DNA of 64,000 nucleotides. Origin: Phycisphaerales bacterium UBA5793. GTDB taxonomy: Bacteria > Planctomycetota > Phycisphaerae > Phycisphaerales > UBA5793. Where the stretch lies: assembly GCA_002418285.1 (NCBI GenBank), contig DIDT01000024.1:1-64000 (forward strand), read 5' to 3'. The stretch's first letter is position 1. The number at the start of each line of letters is the position of its first letter. Of this stretch, positions 1 through 8,848 are shown in pieces. The position numbers and the translations under genes are program-made. The notes beneath the pieces were generated by a model that did no database searches, was not told the origin of the DNA, and worked only from the letters and a program-made list of their open reading frames with translations.

Positions 1-607
1 GCGATCTCTGAAATACCCGGTCGTTTTCTCATCTTCCCACCCGATCCCGCGCCTTTCCTCGTGATTTTTTCGCTTCCCCCGTAGCTTCTTGGTGAGTATC
101 TTCCGCCTTCGCACAACCGCGCACCGCTTGAATCGCATTCCGTGCGCGGACTTTTTGAAAACGCAAAAAAGTTGAGCAAAACTCAAAATGACCCCCCTCA
201 GAAAAATGAAAATCGACGAAAATTCCTGATTCCTCCCGCACAGAGGCGCTCATTTACACAAACGCGCGCCGCAGCGCACCACGGCGCTCAAAAATCGCGC
301 ACAGAAGCGCTCTGGCGCGCATGAAAAGTTCCCGACCTGGTGCGCCTTCGTGTTGGCACGCAAATTGCGTCGCACTTTTTTTGCCGAGCCCCATTCCCGC
401 CGCGACACGCGGCACAAATCTTGCACAGCTGCCCCTCAACTCACTCCGGCGTCGCGCGAGCATACCGCGATTTTGCGTCATAGCCGGCGGTCGCCGCGCA
501 CAGCCATGCACGATTCAGGTTAATGGTGGACCTCTGAATTTGCCGCCCGCGGCATAGGATTCAACCACCGCTGGCCACTTGCGCCATCGCCGCTCTGAGG
601 ACCCAAC
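1..607. other. Intergenic region upstream of nadA
   Basis: No convincing gene was found in this stretch. The short open frames on both strands have no ribosome binding site, no recognisable domain and strongly biased composition (many Arg, Ala and Pro). The region is rich in CGC-type words and short A-runs. It probably holds the nadA promoter, but I could not pick a clear -35/-10 pair. The window begins here, so the left neighbour is unknown. Confidence 0.6.
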
Positions 608-1879
608 ATGCTCTGGCAACCTTCCCTGCCCCTTAAGTACCTTGAGATGTCCGACGATCAGCTCGCCGAGGCGATTCGCGCCCGCCGGGCTGAGCTGGGC
701 GACAAGGTCGTGATCCTCGGCCATCACTACCAGCAGGACGATGTGATCCAGCACGCCGACTTCACCGGCGACTCCTTCAAACTCTCCCAACTCGCCGCCG
801 ACAAGGTCAAAGAGGTCGGGGCGAAGTACGTCGTCTTCTGCGGCGTCCATTTCATGGCCGAGAGTGCCGACATCCTCACCCCCGATGACGTCGTCGTGAT
901 CCTCCCCGATCTCTCCGCGGGTTGCTCGATGGCGGACATGGCCGACTACGACCAGACTGTCCAGGCCTGGGCCGAGATTCACGAAGCCCTCGACGAGACC
1001 AAGGGGCCGGCGACGCGCGTCATCCCCATCACCTACATGAACAGCACCGCCGCGATCAAGGCCTTCGTCGGCGAGCACGGCGGGGCCGTCTGCACGAGCA
1101 GCAACGCCGGCCGCGTCTTCGAATGGGCTCTCAAAGGCGGCGACAAGCCGCTCAAGAAGGGCGAAGTCGTCAAGATTCTCTTCCTGCCCGATCAGCACCT
1201 CGGCCGCAACACGTCGCACGCCGCGGGGTTCGTCACCGAAGTCGACGCCGCAGGAACCCGCAAGAAGCCCGAGACGGCACTGTGGGATCCGAAGCAGGAG
1301 TCCGGCGGCCTGACCGCGCAGCAGATTCGCGATGCGAAAGTGTTGCTCTGGAAGGGCCACTGCAGCGTCCACATGCTCTACCGCGCCGAGCACGTCGCCG
1401 AGATGCGAAAGAAGCACAAGGGCGTCAAGGTGCTGGTTCACCCCGAGGTCTGCCAGGAAGTGGTCGATCTCGCGGACCTGTCTGGTTCGACGGAGTACAT
1501 CATCAAGACCATCGACGCAGCCGAGAAAGGCAGCAAGTGGGCCGTGGCGACCGAGGTTCATCTCGTCAACCGCATCGCCGAGGAAGCGAAGAAGCGGGGC
1601 GTTCACGTCGAGATGCTCAGCGGCTGCCAGTGCCTGTGCACGACGATGTATCGCATCGACCAGCAGCACCTGCTCTGGGTGCTCGACAACCTCGCCGAGG
1701 GCAAGGTCGTAAACCAGATCAAGGTTCACCCTGACGCCAGGAACTGGGCCATGGTCGCGCTCAACCGCATGCTCGAGCTGCTTGGCAAGGGATCCGTGAA
1801 GGCAGCGAAGAGCAAGTCTTCCACGTCGCGCAGCACTTCAAGGCGCCGCACAAAGACAGAGATGACGCTTACAGATTGA
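608..1879 (+). CDS. nadA: Quinolinate synthase NadA
   Basis: NadA condenses iminoaspartate with dihydroxyacetone phosphate to quinolinate, the precursor of NAD, in the cytosol using a [4Fe-4S] cluster. The 423-residue protein has the family's early GHHYQQ motif (residues 38-43), the F-M-A-E-S segment after C78, the S-A-G-C-S-M-A-D-M segment (C106), C162 in the T-S-S-N-A-G loop, and a C-x-C-x-C group at 340-344. These are candidate cluster ligands. It is longer than the minimal form (about 300 residues) and ends in a Ser/Arg/Lys-rich tail of about 25 residues. No nadB or nadC lies next to it. An inverted repeat follows the stop codon. Confidence 0.95.
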   Translation: MLWQPSLPLKYLEMSDDQLAEAIRARRAELGDKVVILGHHYQQDDVIQHADFTGDSFKLSQLAADKVKEVGAKYVVFCGVHFMAESADILTPDDVVVILPDLSAGCSMADMADYDQTVQAWAEIHEALDETKGPATRVIPITYMNSTAAIKAFVGEHGGAVCTSSNAGRVFEWALKGGDKPLKKGEVVKILFLPDQHLGRNTSHAAGFVTEVDAAGTRKKPETALWDPKQESGGLTAQQIRDAKVLLWKGHCSVHMLYRAEHVAEMRKKHKGVKVLVHPEVCQEVVDLADLSGSTEYIIKTIDAAEKGSKWAVATEVHLVNRIAEEAKKRGVHVEMLSGCQCLCTTMYRIDQQHLLWVLDNLAEGKVVNQIKVHPDARNWAMVALNRMLELLGKGSVKAAKSKSSTSRSTSRRRTKTEMTLTD

Positions 1880-1901
1880 CGGTTTGGTTGATTGGGGGTG
1901 C

Positions 1902-1931
1902 CACACAGCACTTCGCTTCGAATGCTGTGTG
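1902..1931 (+). terminator. Inverted repeat after nadA, possible terminator
   Basis: A perfect 9-bp inverted repeat (CACACAGCA at 1902-1910, TGCTGTGTG at 1923-1931) with a 12-base spacer sits 23 bases after the nadA stop. No T-run follows on the plus strand, so intrinsic termination is uncertain. A second copy of the word CACACAGC occurs near 1971-1978, so the repeat could instead be a protein-binding site ahead of the glycosylase gene. Confidence 0.35.
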
Positions 1932-2000
1932 CAAACGAACAAGTGCTGTCGTTTCTTCTTGTACATCCGACACACAGCTTGACTTGTTCACGGTCATCAG

Positions 2001-2909
2001 ATGCCCGAACTGCCTGACATCCTCGTCTACCTCGATGCGCTGAGGCATCACGCCGTCGGCAAGCGACTCAATGACATCATCGTTCGTGGCCCGTCATTAT
2101 TAAGATCTGTCGAACCGCCGCTCGACGCGTTTGATGGTTCGGTGTTGATGGATGTGTCGCGAATCGGCAAACGAATTGTGCTGCACTTCGACGCCGGTAC
2201 CGCGCTGGTCATTCACCTGATGATTGCCGGACGCCTGCTCTGGCACAACGAACGCGCCAGGCCAACGGGGCGCAACGATCTGGCGGCGTTTCGATTCGAG
2301 AATGGCACACTGATGCTCACCGAAGCCGGAACAACGCATCGTGCGACTCTCACTGCCGTCGGAAGCGAAGCAGAGCTTCAGCGCATCAATCGCGGCGGCA
2401 TCGACCTGCTCACCTGCACGCGCGACGAGTTGGCCACACGACTGCACAGCGAGAATCGCACGCTCAATCGGGCCCTGACTGACCCGCGCATCATCGACGG
2501 AGTTGGTAACTCGTACTCCGACGAGATCCTGCACGCCGCACAACTCTCGCCGTTTGTTCGCACGGCCGACATGAGTGAGGCGCAGATCGCCGCCTTGCAC
2601 GAGGCGGCGATGAACACGCTCACTCACTGGTCGAAAGAGTTGCACAGACAATTCGACGGTGGCCGAAAGTTCCCCGGTCGTGGACAGATCACTGCGTTCC
2701 GCACGGGCTTTGCCGTACATGGCCGCTTCAGTCTGCCGTGCCCGCGCTGCGGCTGTCCGGTCCAACGTGTCGTCTATGCCGAGAACGAGATGAACTACTG
2801 CGCCCGGTGCCAGACCAACGGCAAGGTGTTGGCCGACCGCTCACTCTCGCGACTGCTCCGCGACGACTGGCCGAAGTCGATCGAGGAACTCGAAGAACAG
2901 CATGAATGA
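2001..2909 (+). CDS. MutM/Nei-family DNA glycosylase
   Basis: This is a base-excision repair enzyme of the formamidopyrimidine-DNA glycosylase / endonuclease VIII family. The mature N-terminus is P-E-L-P-D-I, with Pro2 as the catalytic nucleophile and Glu3 as the acid. K57 in the I-G-K-R motif matches the conserved catalytic lysine of MutM. The helix-two-turn-helix signature (V-G-N-S-Y-S-D-E) is near residues 170-180. A C-x2-C...C-x2-C zinc finger lies near residues 247-273. Unlike typical MutM (about 270-275 residues), the finger is followed by about 27 more residues, and the usual PELPEV start is PELPDI. Lesion specificity cannot be read from the sequence. The start follows GGTCATCAG without a strong ribosome binding site. 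Confidence 0.85.
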   Translation: MPELPDILVYLDALRHHAVGKRLNDIIVRGPSLLRSVEPPLDAFDGSVLMDVSRIGKRIVLHFDAGTALVIHLMIAGRLLWHNERARPTGRNDLAAFRFENGTLMLTEAGTTHRATLTAVGSEAELQRINRGGIDLLTCTRDELATRLHSENRTLNRALTDPRIIDGVGNSYSDEILHAAQLSPFVRTADMSEAQIAALHEAAMNTLTHWSKELHRQFDGGRKFPGRGQITAFRTGFAVHGRFSLPCPRCGCPVQRVVYAENEMNYCARCQTNGKVLADRSLSRLLRDDWPKSIEELEEQHE

Positions 2910-2936
2910 AGCGCCGATCGATCGATACGATGTCAG

Positions 2937-3671
2937 GTGATGATGCTCGCATTCAGTCTCGATCTCAACGGTTTCGAGCCCGGCTCACCCATTCATTTCA
3001 TCGCCGTCGGGGGTTGCCTTCTGGCGACACTCATCTCCAGCGGACTCGGGCGGCGATGGCGAGAACGGCAACCGAAGTTCGAACGCCTGTTGCGAATCGG
3101 CTGGGGCGTCTTCATCATCGTTACGCAGTTGGTGACGACGATGTGGTGGCTGCTTCCGCAGAACTTCAACTGGCGTGTCAGCCTGCCGATTCACATCTGT
3201 GACATCGTTGCGATACTTGCGGCCGTCGCGATGCTTGCGAGCACGCGATGGGTGTGGGCGGTGCTCTATTTCTGGGGAATCGGGCTGAGCATCTTCGCGT
3301 TCATCCTCCCATCGCTCACGCATGGCCCATTACACGTGGAGTTCTACCTGTTTTGGCTGACGCATGTGCAGATTGTCGGAACGGCCGTGTACCTGATCAC
3401 GGTTCGCCGTTTTGTGCCGACGCTTCGCGACTGGATCACCGTTGAGCTGCTGCTAACCGCCTACACGCTGATCATCTTTCCCCTGGATGCAGCGATGGAT
3501 CTGAACTACGGCTACATTGGCGCGGTTGATTCGCCGGCGCGGATCATGGGACCATGGCCCATTCGCGTGTTGTACATGTATCTCACGCAGGCCGCCGTAC
3601 TGGCGTTGCTCCTTGCTCCATGGATGTTTATCCGACGCGGCGCGGTTCAAGGCGTCAGGCAGCCGGATTGA
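2937..3671 (+). CDS. TIGR02206/YwaF-like integral membrane protein
   Basis: A polytopic membrane protein of about 244 residues with roughly seven hydrophobic segments. It carries the family's L-P-I-H-I-C-D motif near residue 80 and the H-G-P-L-H-V-E-F-Y...H repeat of histidines and aromatic residues near 122-140, both typical of the YwaF/TIGR02206 family. That family has no established function. The start is a GTG at 2937, with in-frame ATGs at 2940 and 2943; I cannot choose between them. It begins 27 bases after the glycosylase stop and may be co-transcribed with it. Its 3' end overlaps the convergent minus-strand gene by 17 bases. Confidence 0.75.
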   Translation: MMMLAFSLDLNGFEPGSPIHFIAVGGCLLATLISSGLGRRWRERQPKFERLLRIGWGVFIIVTQLVTTMWWLLPQNFNWRVSLPIHICDIVAILAAVAMLASTRWVWAVLYFWGIGLSIFAFILPSLTHGPLHVEFYLFWLTHVQIVGTAVYLITVRRFVPTLRDWITVELLLTAYTLIIFPLDAAMDLNYGYIGAVDSPARIMGPWPIRVLYMYLTQAAVLALLLAPWMFIRRGAVQGVRQPD

Positions 3672-4128
3672 ATTCATGGAGTACCGCAGTGTGCCGTTCG
3701 AGCTCACTGGTCGGGAGTTCGGCCAGATCTGCCGCGTGCTCGGAGAGTTTTGCCGGCAGTGGGCGCGTGGCGAGTGCGTGGCGCAGCGCGCCAAGGAACT
3801 CGGGCGGCGCGAAGAGGCGCAGCGTTCCATCTGTGGGAATGTAGCGAAGTTCGTTGGCGACCCAAGTGACGACATCGGCCGCGAATTGATCGCGCATGAT
3901 GTCATGATCTCGATCAGGATCGGCGTAGGTGGTGCGCCTTGCTCCGGCGGCGACTGGTCGACCACCGCGATCGTGGCCAATGAGCGTGTTCGAACGCGCG
4001 GCGATCTCGTCAAGGTGGATGGCGGTCGAACCGTGCTGCCGCGTTGCGGCGAGCAACCGAGCCCCGTGTTGATTGGCGATGAGCATACATGCCGCAGGCG
4101 CGGCCACTTTGGGCGACTTGCGTTTCAT
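3655..4128 (-). CDS. Host attachment protein family (PF10116-like)
   Basis: A soluble protein of about 157 residues that resembles the 'protein required for attachment to host cells' family, first defined by Agrobacterium AtsE. Matching features are an early A-C-M-L-I-A-N-Q-H-G-A-R segment, a D-P-D-R-D-H-D motif before a central helix, and the L-R-L-F-A-P-P-E-F-L-G-A-L-R segment near residue 110. Upstream in-frame ATGs exist, but the ATG at 4128 is preceded by AAGGAG at proper spacing, so I chose it. The family is common in free-living bacteria and the name should not be taken as proof of host association. It converges on the preceding gene with a 17-base overlap. Confidence 0.7.
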   Translation of the reverse strand: MKRKSPKVAAPAACMLIANQHGARLLAATRQHGSTAIHLDEIAARSNTLIGHDRGGRPVAAGARRTTYADPDRDHDIMRDQFAADVVTWVANELRYIPTDGTLRLFAPPEFLGALRHALATRPLPAKLSEHAADLAELPTSELERHTAVLHEFNPAA

Positions 4129-4250
4129 GGGATGGCTCCTTGCTGGGCTCAGGCACGGGACAGAATGCGCGAGCCGTTGTTCAATGCTGGAGTGTACCTC
4201 ACTTGGCATTGCTCTCGATCGGGCAATCAACCCTGATCCCGGTGTATCGT

Positions 4251-4289
4251 AAAAAAGCGACGGGCCGCCACAGATGCGACGGCCCGTCG
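4251..4289 (-). terminator. Rho-independent terminator of the VOC gene
   Basis: A perfect 10-bp stem (4258-4267 with 4280-4289, CGACGGGCCG and its complement) with a 12-base loop is followed on the minus strand by six T residues (A-run at 4251-4256). It lies 30 bases after the stop codon of the minus-strand VOC gene. Confidence 0.85.
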
Positions 4290-4320
4290 GGTGATAATGC
4301 GGGTGAGATTCCTGATTGAG

Positions 4321-4809
4321 TCAGTGGTCGCAGCCGGCGCCGCTGAAGGCAGCCTCTGCGGCCTTGCCCATCTCCTCGGGCGTCATGTCCTTGAGATGGG
4401 TGCAGAAGGCCCATGAGTGACCAAACGGATCGCTGAGTGTGCCGTAGCGATCACCCCAGAACATGTCGGCCGCGGGCATCGTCACAGTCGCGCCGGCCTT
4501 GGCGGCTCGATCGATGGCCGCATCGCAATCGCGAACGTACTGCGTGAGCGTAATGGGCGAGGCGCCGAGGGCGTTGGGGTTGCGCGCCTTGCCGCCGCAG
4601 TACTCGGGGAAGTCATCGGCGAGGAAGACCATGGTCGAACCGATCTTGATCTCGGCGTGCATGAGTCGGCCATCGGGTGCCGGCATGCGGCAGATTTCTT
4701 CAGCGCCGAATGCTTTCTTGTAGAACTCGAGAGCCTTGGCGCAATCATCGACGACGAGATGGGCGATGATGCCTTCGAGTCCATCGGGAATGGGGTTGAC
4801 CTTGCTCAT
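4321..4809 (-). CDS. VOC-superfamily (glyoxalase/PhnB-like) protein
   Basis: A 162-residue protein with two paired beta-alpha-beta-beta-beta modules of the vicinal oxygen chelate fold. The segment H-L-V-V-D-D-C-A-K-A-L-E-F-Y-K-K-A-F-G is near residues 16-34, H-A-E-I-K-I-G is near 51-57, and W-G-D-R-Y-G...D-P-F-G-H-S-W is near 117-131. This is the layout of PhnB/YdcJ-like proteins. Substrate and metal use are unknown. The start at 4809 follows GGAG; the upstream in-frame extension lacks family similarity. The gene is single and ends in a clear terminator. Confidence 0.85.
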   Translation of the reverse strand: MSKVNPIPDGLEGIIAHLVVDDCAKALEFYKKAFGAEEICRMPAPDGRLMHAEIKIGSTMVFLADDFPEYCGGKARNPNALGASPITLTQYVRDCDAAIDRAAKAGATVTMPAADMFWGDRYGTLSDPFGHSWAFCTHLKDMTPEEMGKAAEAAFSGAGCDH

Positions 4810-5000
4810 TCTCAAACTCCTTGTTCTGCTGTTGGGGGTGCCGATCGAAGACGACGTGATCCATCCCACCGCGGTCGGACGCACCGCCGTCAACGCCGGC
4901 CATGATACCACGCGGCGGCAGGCGCGGTGGTGGAGAAGCGGAGTTTTTGCTGAAGATTACAAGCGCGTGAACAACAGCGGGATCGTGTCAGCTTGCTTGG

Positions 5001-6545
5001 CTATTCGAGGCGAACGACGTTGCTCGTCAGGCACGTGCCGCTGTCGAGCATTTGCAGATAGCCGCCGCAGGCGCTTCCGGCGGTTTCGCCGACGATGGTT
5101 CGATTTCCATCGGCGCCCGCCGACCCGCGCCAGGCGAGTCGGATGCCCTCGACGCCAAGTCCCAGCGCCACGCCCGAGCAGGGCCATCCGGCCGGGATCA
5201 GGGTGTGGCCATCCTGGCGCGCGAAGAGCACGTTGACTGTGGCGCGCGGCGTCGCGCCCGTCCACTCAATCCGGATCGGGCCGCCATCGGGGCAGGTGGG
5301 CTCGGCGAGCAACTGCGGCAGGCCGGATGCGCAATTCAGCTCGAGCAGATAAGCCGCGCCCGACGCTTCTCCGAAATAACTCTCGCCGATTGCCCCGACC
5401 AATGCTTTACCGCCGCACAGCGAGAGCGACGAACCGAACGCCAGACTCCCATGGGCATCATCCGCAAAGAACTTTCTGACCTGGTTCCAGACGCCATTGC
5501 TTGCGCGTCGAAACGCATAAACAGCGCCCGCGCCGTATCCGAATTCATCGTCGTGTGCCGCGCCGATCAGCAGTACGTCGCCGAGCACTGCAAAGCCGCT
5601 GATGTAATCGCGCGGCAGGATGACTTGATCTTCCGCAACCCAGTAGCGGCCATTCCAGCGGTAGGTGTAGACAGCGCCGTAGGATTGGTTCGCGTTCGCG
5701 TGATGGGGAGCCAGCGCGAAGGCAAGATTGCCCGAGATGGCAACGGCGGCGCCGAAAATGTCGTTGGGCCTGCCGTCGGGCGCCAGCAGCCGCGCTTCCT
5801 GCCGCCACGCTCCCGCTCGATCCCGGCGGTAGATATACGCCGAGCCCGAGTAGTCGCCCTGCACGATGTCGATGAAAGCACCGACGATGGCAAGATCCCC
5901 ACAGATGTCGACGGAGTTGCCGAGTTCGCGCTGCACGGGTTCGCCGCTGGCGACGAGTTTTGTCACCTGGTTCCAGCGATCTCCCTGCCGAGAGAAGATG
6001 TATGCACTGCCGGAGGCATTGGCGTCAAGCGGCGCTCCCACGATTAGATCATCTCCGGAGGTCGCCACGGCTGTGCCGAAGTGCTGATCCGCTGAGTGAT
6101 CCAGCGGAGTCAGTTCTTCAACGAGCAGCCATTGGCCTTCGGGGTCGCGTTTATAGGCGTAGACGATTCCCGAATTCCATTCGTATTCGTCGTGGTCGCG
6201 CGCTCCGATGACGACCGCATCATCGGCAAAGGCGATGCTGCAGCCGAACCCGTCGAGGAAGCCGCCGTCGGGGGGAATCAAGCGAGCCTGCTCGACAAAC
6301 TGGAATCCGTTCCAACCGAACATATACACCGCGTCACGCGAGATGCCGATGGCGCAGGACCGCTCCGCGAGCGCAGATGTTTCGCCGAAGTAGTCGTACT
6401 GCGTCCCCTGTGACGCGAGGAGCTTCTGCAGCTGGATCGGATCGCAATCCTGAGCGAAAGCGGATGGGGCTTCGGCAGAAAACAGCAACAGCATCGCAGC
6501 GGCAATCTGGCCACGACGCCCCAACAAAGGTCGAGCGGCTCGCAT
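5001..6545 (-). CDS. Exported FG-GAP-type beta-propeller protein with Cys-rich C-terminal domain
   Basis: A 514-residue secreted protein. It has a signal peptide (residues 1-31, ending A-F-A), then about seven repeats of 50-60 residues with the pattern D-x-F-G-x-(S/A)-(V/I)-A...(A/V)-(I/V)-G-A...G-x-(A/V)-Y-x-(F/Y)-x-R typical of FG-GAP/integrin-alpha-like propellers. Residues about 408-514 form a separate domain with C-P, P-C-x-G, A-C-G-G-Y-L-Q and C-L-T-S-N-V motifs. The same domain ends four other proteins in this window. No enzymatic motif was seen. The gene is monocistronic, separated from its neighbours by about 190 and 230 bases. A surface or extracellular role is inferred from the signal peptide and fold only. 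Confidence 0.85.
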   Translation of the reverse strand: MRAARPLLGRRGQIAAAMLLLFSAEAPSAFAQDCDPIQLQKLLASQGTQYDYFGETSALAERSCAIGISRDAVYMFGWNGFQFVEQARLIPPDGGFLDGFGCSIAFADDAVVIGARDHDEYEWNSGIVYAYKRDPEGQWLLVEELTPLDHSADQHFGTAVATSGDDLIVGAPLDANASGSAYIFSRQGDRWNQVTKLVASGEPVQRELGNSVDICGDLAIVGAFIDIVQGDYSGSAYIYRRDRAGAWRQEARLLAPDGRPNDIFGAAVAISGNLAFALAPHHANANQSYGAVYTYRWNGRYWVAEDQVILPRDYISGFAVLGDVLLIGAAHDDEFGYGAGAVYAFRRASNGVWNQVRKFFADDAHGSLAFGSSLSLCGGKALVGAIGESYFGEASGAAYLLELNCASGLPQLLAEPTCPDGGPIRIEWTGATPRATVNVLFARQDGHTLIPAGWPCSGVALGLGVEGIRLAWRGSAGADGNRTIVGETAGSACGGYLQMLDSGTCLTSNVVRLE

Positions 6546-6779
6546 GATTCATCCTCCCCGAGGCGACGCCGACATGCGCTGCACTCTGAAACGAGCAACG
6601 CATCGGTCGAACTCGTCCTTTAATCATGCAGAGGATTCGGTCGGAACGCGCGAGGAAATCGCCCTGATTGCGCGCCCGGTTCGGGAATGGCACGCATTAC
6701 GAGAATGCCATCGATCGGCGTCGACTAAAGCGGGTGCGTCGATGCGGTTGGATGCGTCGCGGGCGAAGCCGCAAGCGGC

Positions 6780-8438
6780 TCACCACTCCGGCCCGCCGCT
6801 GTAGCGGCCGAAGACGTCGGCCATCGCCTGCACCATTTCGCCCAGCGTGCAGTTCGATTCGGCCCCGTCGATGAGGCTCGGCATCACGTTTTCATCGTTG
6901 CGCGCCGCCTCGCGGATCCGATCCAGTGCGCCCTTCACCTTCGCCGCGTCGCGCCTCTTCTTGAACTCGGCGAGTTGCTTGACCTGGTCCGTTTCGATCT
7001 TGTGGGTGATCTGAAGGATCTCGACATCGCGCTGCTCGTTCTCATCGACGTAGGCGTTGACGCCGACGATGAGGCGCTCGCCGCGCTCCATTTCCTGGCC
7101 GAAGCGATAGGAGGCCTCGGCGATGGAGCGGCGGAAGTAGCCGCGCGTGATGCCGCCGATGACGCCTCCCATGTCGTCGATCTCGTGGATGATCTCGAGT
7201 GCGTCTTTCTCCATCTGGTCGGTGAGCGCTTCGACGTAGTACGACCCGCCGAGCGGATCGGCCGTGCGTGTGACGCCGGTTTCATGGGCGAGAATCTGCT
7301 GGGTTCGCAGCGCGATGGTGACGGCCTGTTCGGTGGGCAGGCCGAGTGTTTCATCCATCGAATCGGTGTGGAGGCTCTGGCAGCCGCCAAGCACGCCGGC
7401 CATCGCCTGGTAGGCGACGCGGATGATGTTGTTGTAGGGCTGCTGTTCGGTGAGCGAGCAACCGGCCGTCTGAACGTGAGTGCGCAGGAGCCAGGAGCGT
7501 GGGTTCTTGGCCTTGTAGCGTTCGCGCATCATCTGCGCCCAGATGCGGCGGGCGGCGCGGAGCTTGCAGATCTCTTCAAAGAACTCGTTGTGACTATTGA
7601 AAAAGAAGGAGAGTCGCGGCGCGAACTCATCGACATCGAGGCCGCGGCGGATGCACCATTCGACGTATTCCATGCCATCGCGCAAGGTGAAGGCGAGTTC
7701 CTGCGTGGCGGTGGAGCCGGCCTCGCGGATGTGGTAGCCGGAGATGGAGACGCTGTTCCAGCGCGGCACGTGCTGGGTCTGGAACTCGATGGTGTCGATG
7801 ACGAGCTTGGTCGAAGCTTCGGGCGGGTAGATGAACTCGTTCTGGGCGTGGAACTCTTTGAGGATGTCGTTCTGGAGGGTGCCGCCGAGCCTGTTCCAGT
7901 CGAAGCCGCGCTGGCGAGCCATGGCGAGGTACATCGCCCAGATGATGGCGGCGGGTCCGTTGATGGTCTGGCTGACGGTGACGTGATCGATCGGAATGTC
8001 GGCGTAGAGCCGATGCATGTCTTCGATGGTGTCGATCGCCACACCGCATCGGCCGACCTCGCCGGCCGAGAGCGGATCATCGCTGTCGCGGCCCATGAGT
8101 GTTGGAAGGTCAAAGGCAGTGGAGAGGCCCGTGTTGGCGCTCGTGCCATGGGCTGCCTGGAGCAGGTACTTGAACCGCTTGTTCGTATCATCGGCGTTGC
8201 CGAAGCCGGCGAACTGCCGCATCGTCCAGAGACGATCGCGATACATGCCGGGATGGATGCCCCGCGTGTAGGGAAACTGCCCCGGTTCGCCGACGTTGGT
8301 CACGTAGTCGCGGGCCTCGGCAGAGTCGGGGCCGTAGACGCGATCAATCACGTAGCCGGACAGACTCAGCGCATGCGGATCGACGGATGGCTTGACGGCT
8401 TGGGAAATCGAGGTGGTTTGCTTTCCAACGGTGCTCAT
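6780..8438 (-). CDS. Coenzyme B12-dependent acyl-CoA mutase, large subunit
   Basis: This is the substrate-binding TIM-barrel subunit of a methylmalonyl-CoA / isobutyryl-CoA mutase-type carbon-skeleton isomerase. The family signatures are clear: F-P-Y-T-R-G-I-H-P-G-M-Y, W-T-M-R-Q-F-A-G-F-G near residue 75, T-A-F-D-L-P-T-L-M-G-R-D-S-D, and G-G-T-L-Q-N-D-I-L-K-E-F near 185-196. The roughly 550 residues end before any D-x-H-x-x-G cobalamin domain, so a separate small subunit is required and is not encoded here. At the position of MCM Arg207, which binds the substrate carboxylate, there is Gln199, as in isobutyryl-CoA mutases, so methylmalonyl-CoA is unlikely to be the substrate. The start at 8438 is preceded by AAGGG; an in-frame ATG at 8528 is possible but adds 30 unconserved residues. 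Confidence 0.88.
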   Translation of the reverse strand: MSTVGKQTTSISQAVKPSVDPHALSLSGYVIDRVYGPDSAEARDYVTNVGEPGQFPYTRGIHPGMYRDRLWTMRQFAGFGNADDTNKRFKYLLQAAHGTSANTGLSTAFDLPTLMGRDSDDPLSAGEVGRCGVAIDTIEDMHRLYADIPIDHVTVSQTINGPAAIIWAMYLAMARQRGFDWNRLGGTLQNDILKEFHAQNEFIYPPEASTKLVIDTIEFQTQHVPRWNSVSISGYHIREAGSTATQELAFTLRDGMEYVEWCIRRGLDVDEFAPRLSFFFNSHNEFFEEICKLRAARRIWAQMMRERYKAKNPRSWLLRTHVQTAGCSLTEQQPYNNIIRVAYQAMAGVLGGCQSLHTDSMDETLGLPTEQAVTIALRTQQILAHETGVTRTADPLGGSYYVEALTDQMEKDALEIIHEIDDMGGVIGGITRGYFRRSIAEASYRFGQEMERGERLIVGVNAYVDENEQRDVEILQITHKIETDQVKQLAEFKKRRDAAKVKGALDRIREAARNDENVMPSLIDGAESNCTLGEMVQAMADVFGRYSGGPEW

Positions 8439-8584
8439 GTTCGACAAGCCCTTGCCCGGCGTGGGGGTGGTTTCAGTGAGATCGATAAGACGTGGTATTC
8501 TAGACGCTTGGGTTCGCCGAACGCTCATCGGGTATCGGCTTTCCCATGCGACAGGGGATGATTCGGCTACAATCGGGTGAAGTC

Positions 8585-8848
8585 ATGAAACTCATCGTCT
8601 TCCATCAACTGCTTATCGCCTCGGCCATCATTTTCATGATCGGCTACGGAGGATGGGAACTGTACGACTACTGGTTTGGAGGGGCGGCAGGACCCGTCAG
8701 CGCTGAGGCCGACATCATGGGCGCTGCGACGCCCGCCGGACCGGCGGCGATGTTCACCGGGCTTGCGATGCTGGCGGGGGCCGGAGTTCTGTCGGTCTAC
8801 CTCTATCGCCTGTATCGGCGATATGCCGGGCAGATGTCGGGCTTCTGA
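8585..8848 (+). CDS. Small two-TM membrane protein, unknown function
   Basis: An 87-residue protein with two hydrophobic helices (about residues 5-24 and 53-75) separated by an Ala/Gly/Pro-rich linker, and a basic C-terminal tail. I do not recognise a family. The start at 8585 follows GGGTGA; an in-frame ATG at 8546 would add 13 residues. It is transcribed divergently from the mutase gene and lies about 100 bases before nuoD in the same direction. Confidence 0.6.
   Translation: MKLIVFHQLLIASAIIFMIGYGGWELYDYWFGGAAGPVSAEADIMGAATPAGPAAMFTGLAMLAGAGVLSVYLYRLYRRYAGQMSGF

Noticed and set aside
515..1729. Open frame of 404 codons on the minus strand, antisense to nadA
   Set aside because: NadA on the plus strand is certain. 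The antisense frame is long only because of GC-rich third positions, and it has no domain or ribosome binding site.
6975..8561. Open frame of 528 codons antisense to the acyl-CoA mutase
   Set aside because: It is the mirror of a clearly recognised family protein and has Asp/Val/Gly-biased composition without motifs.
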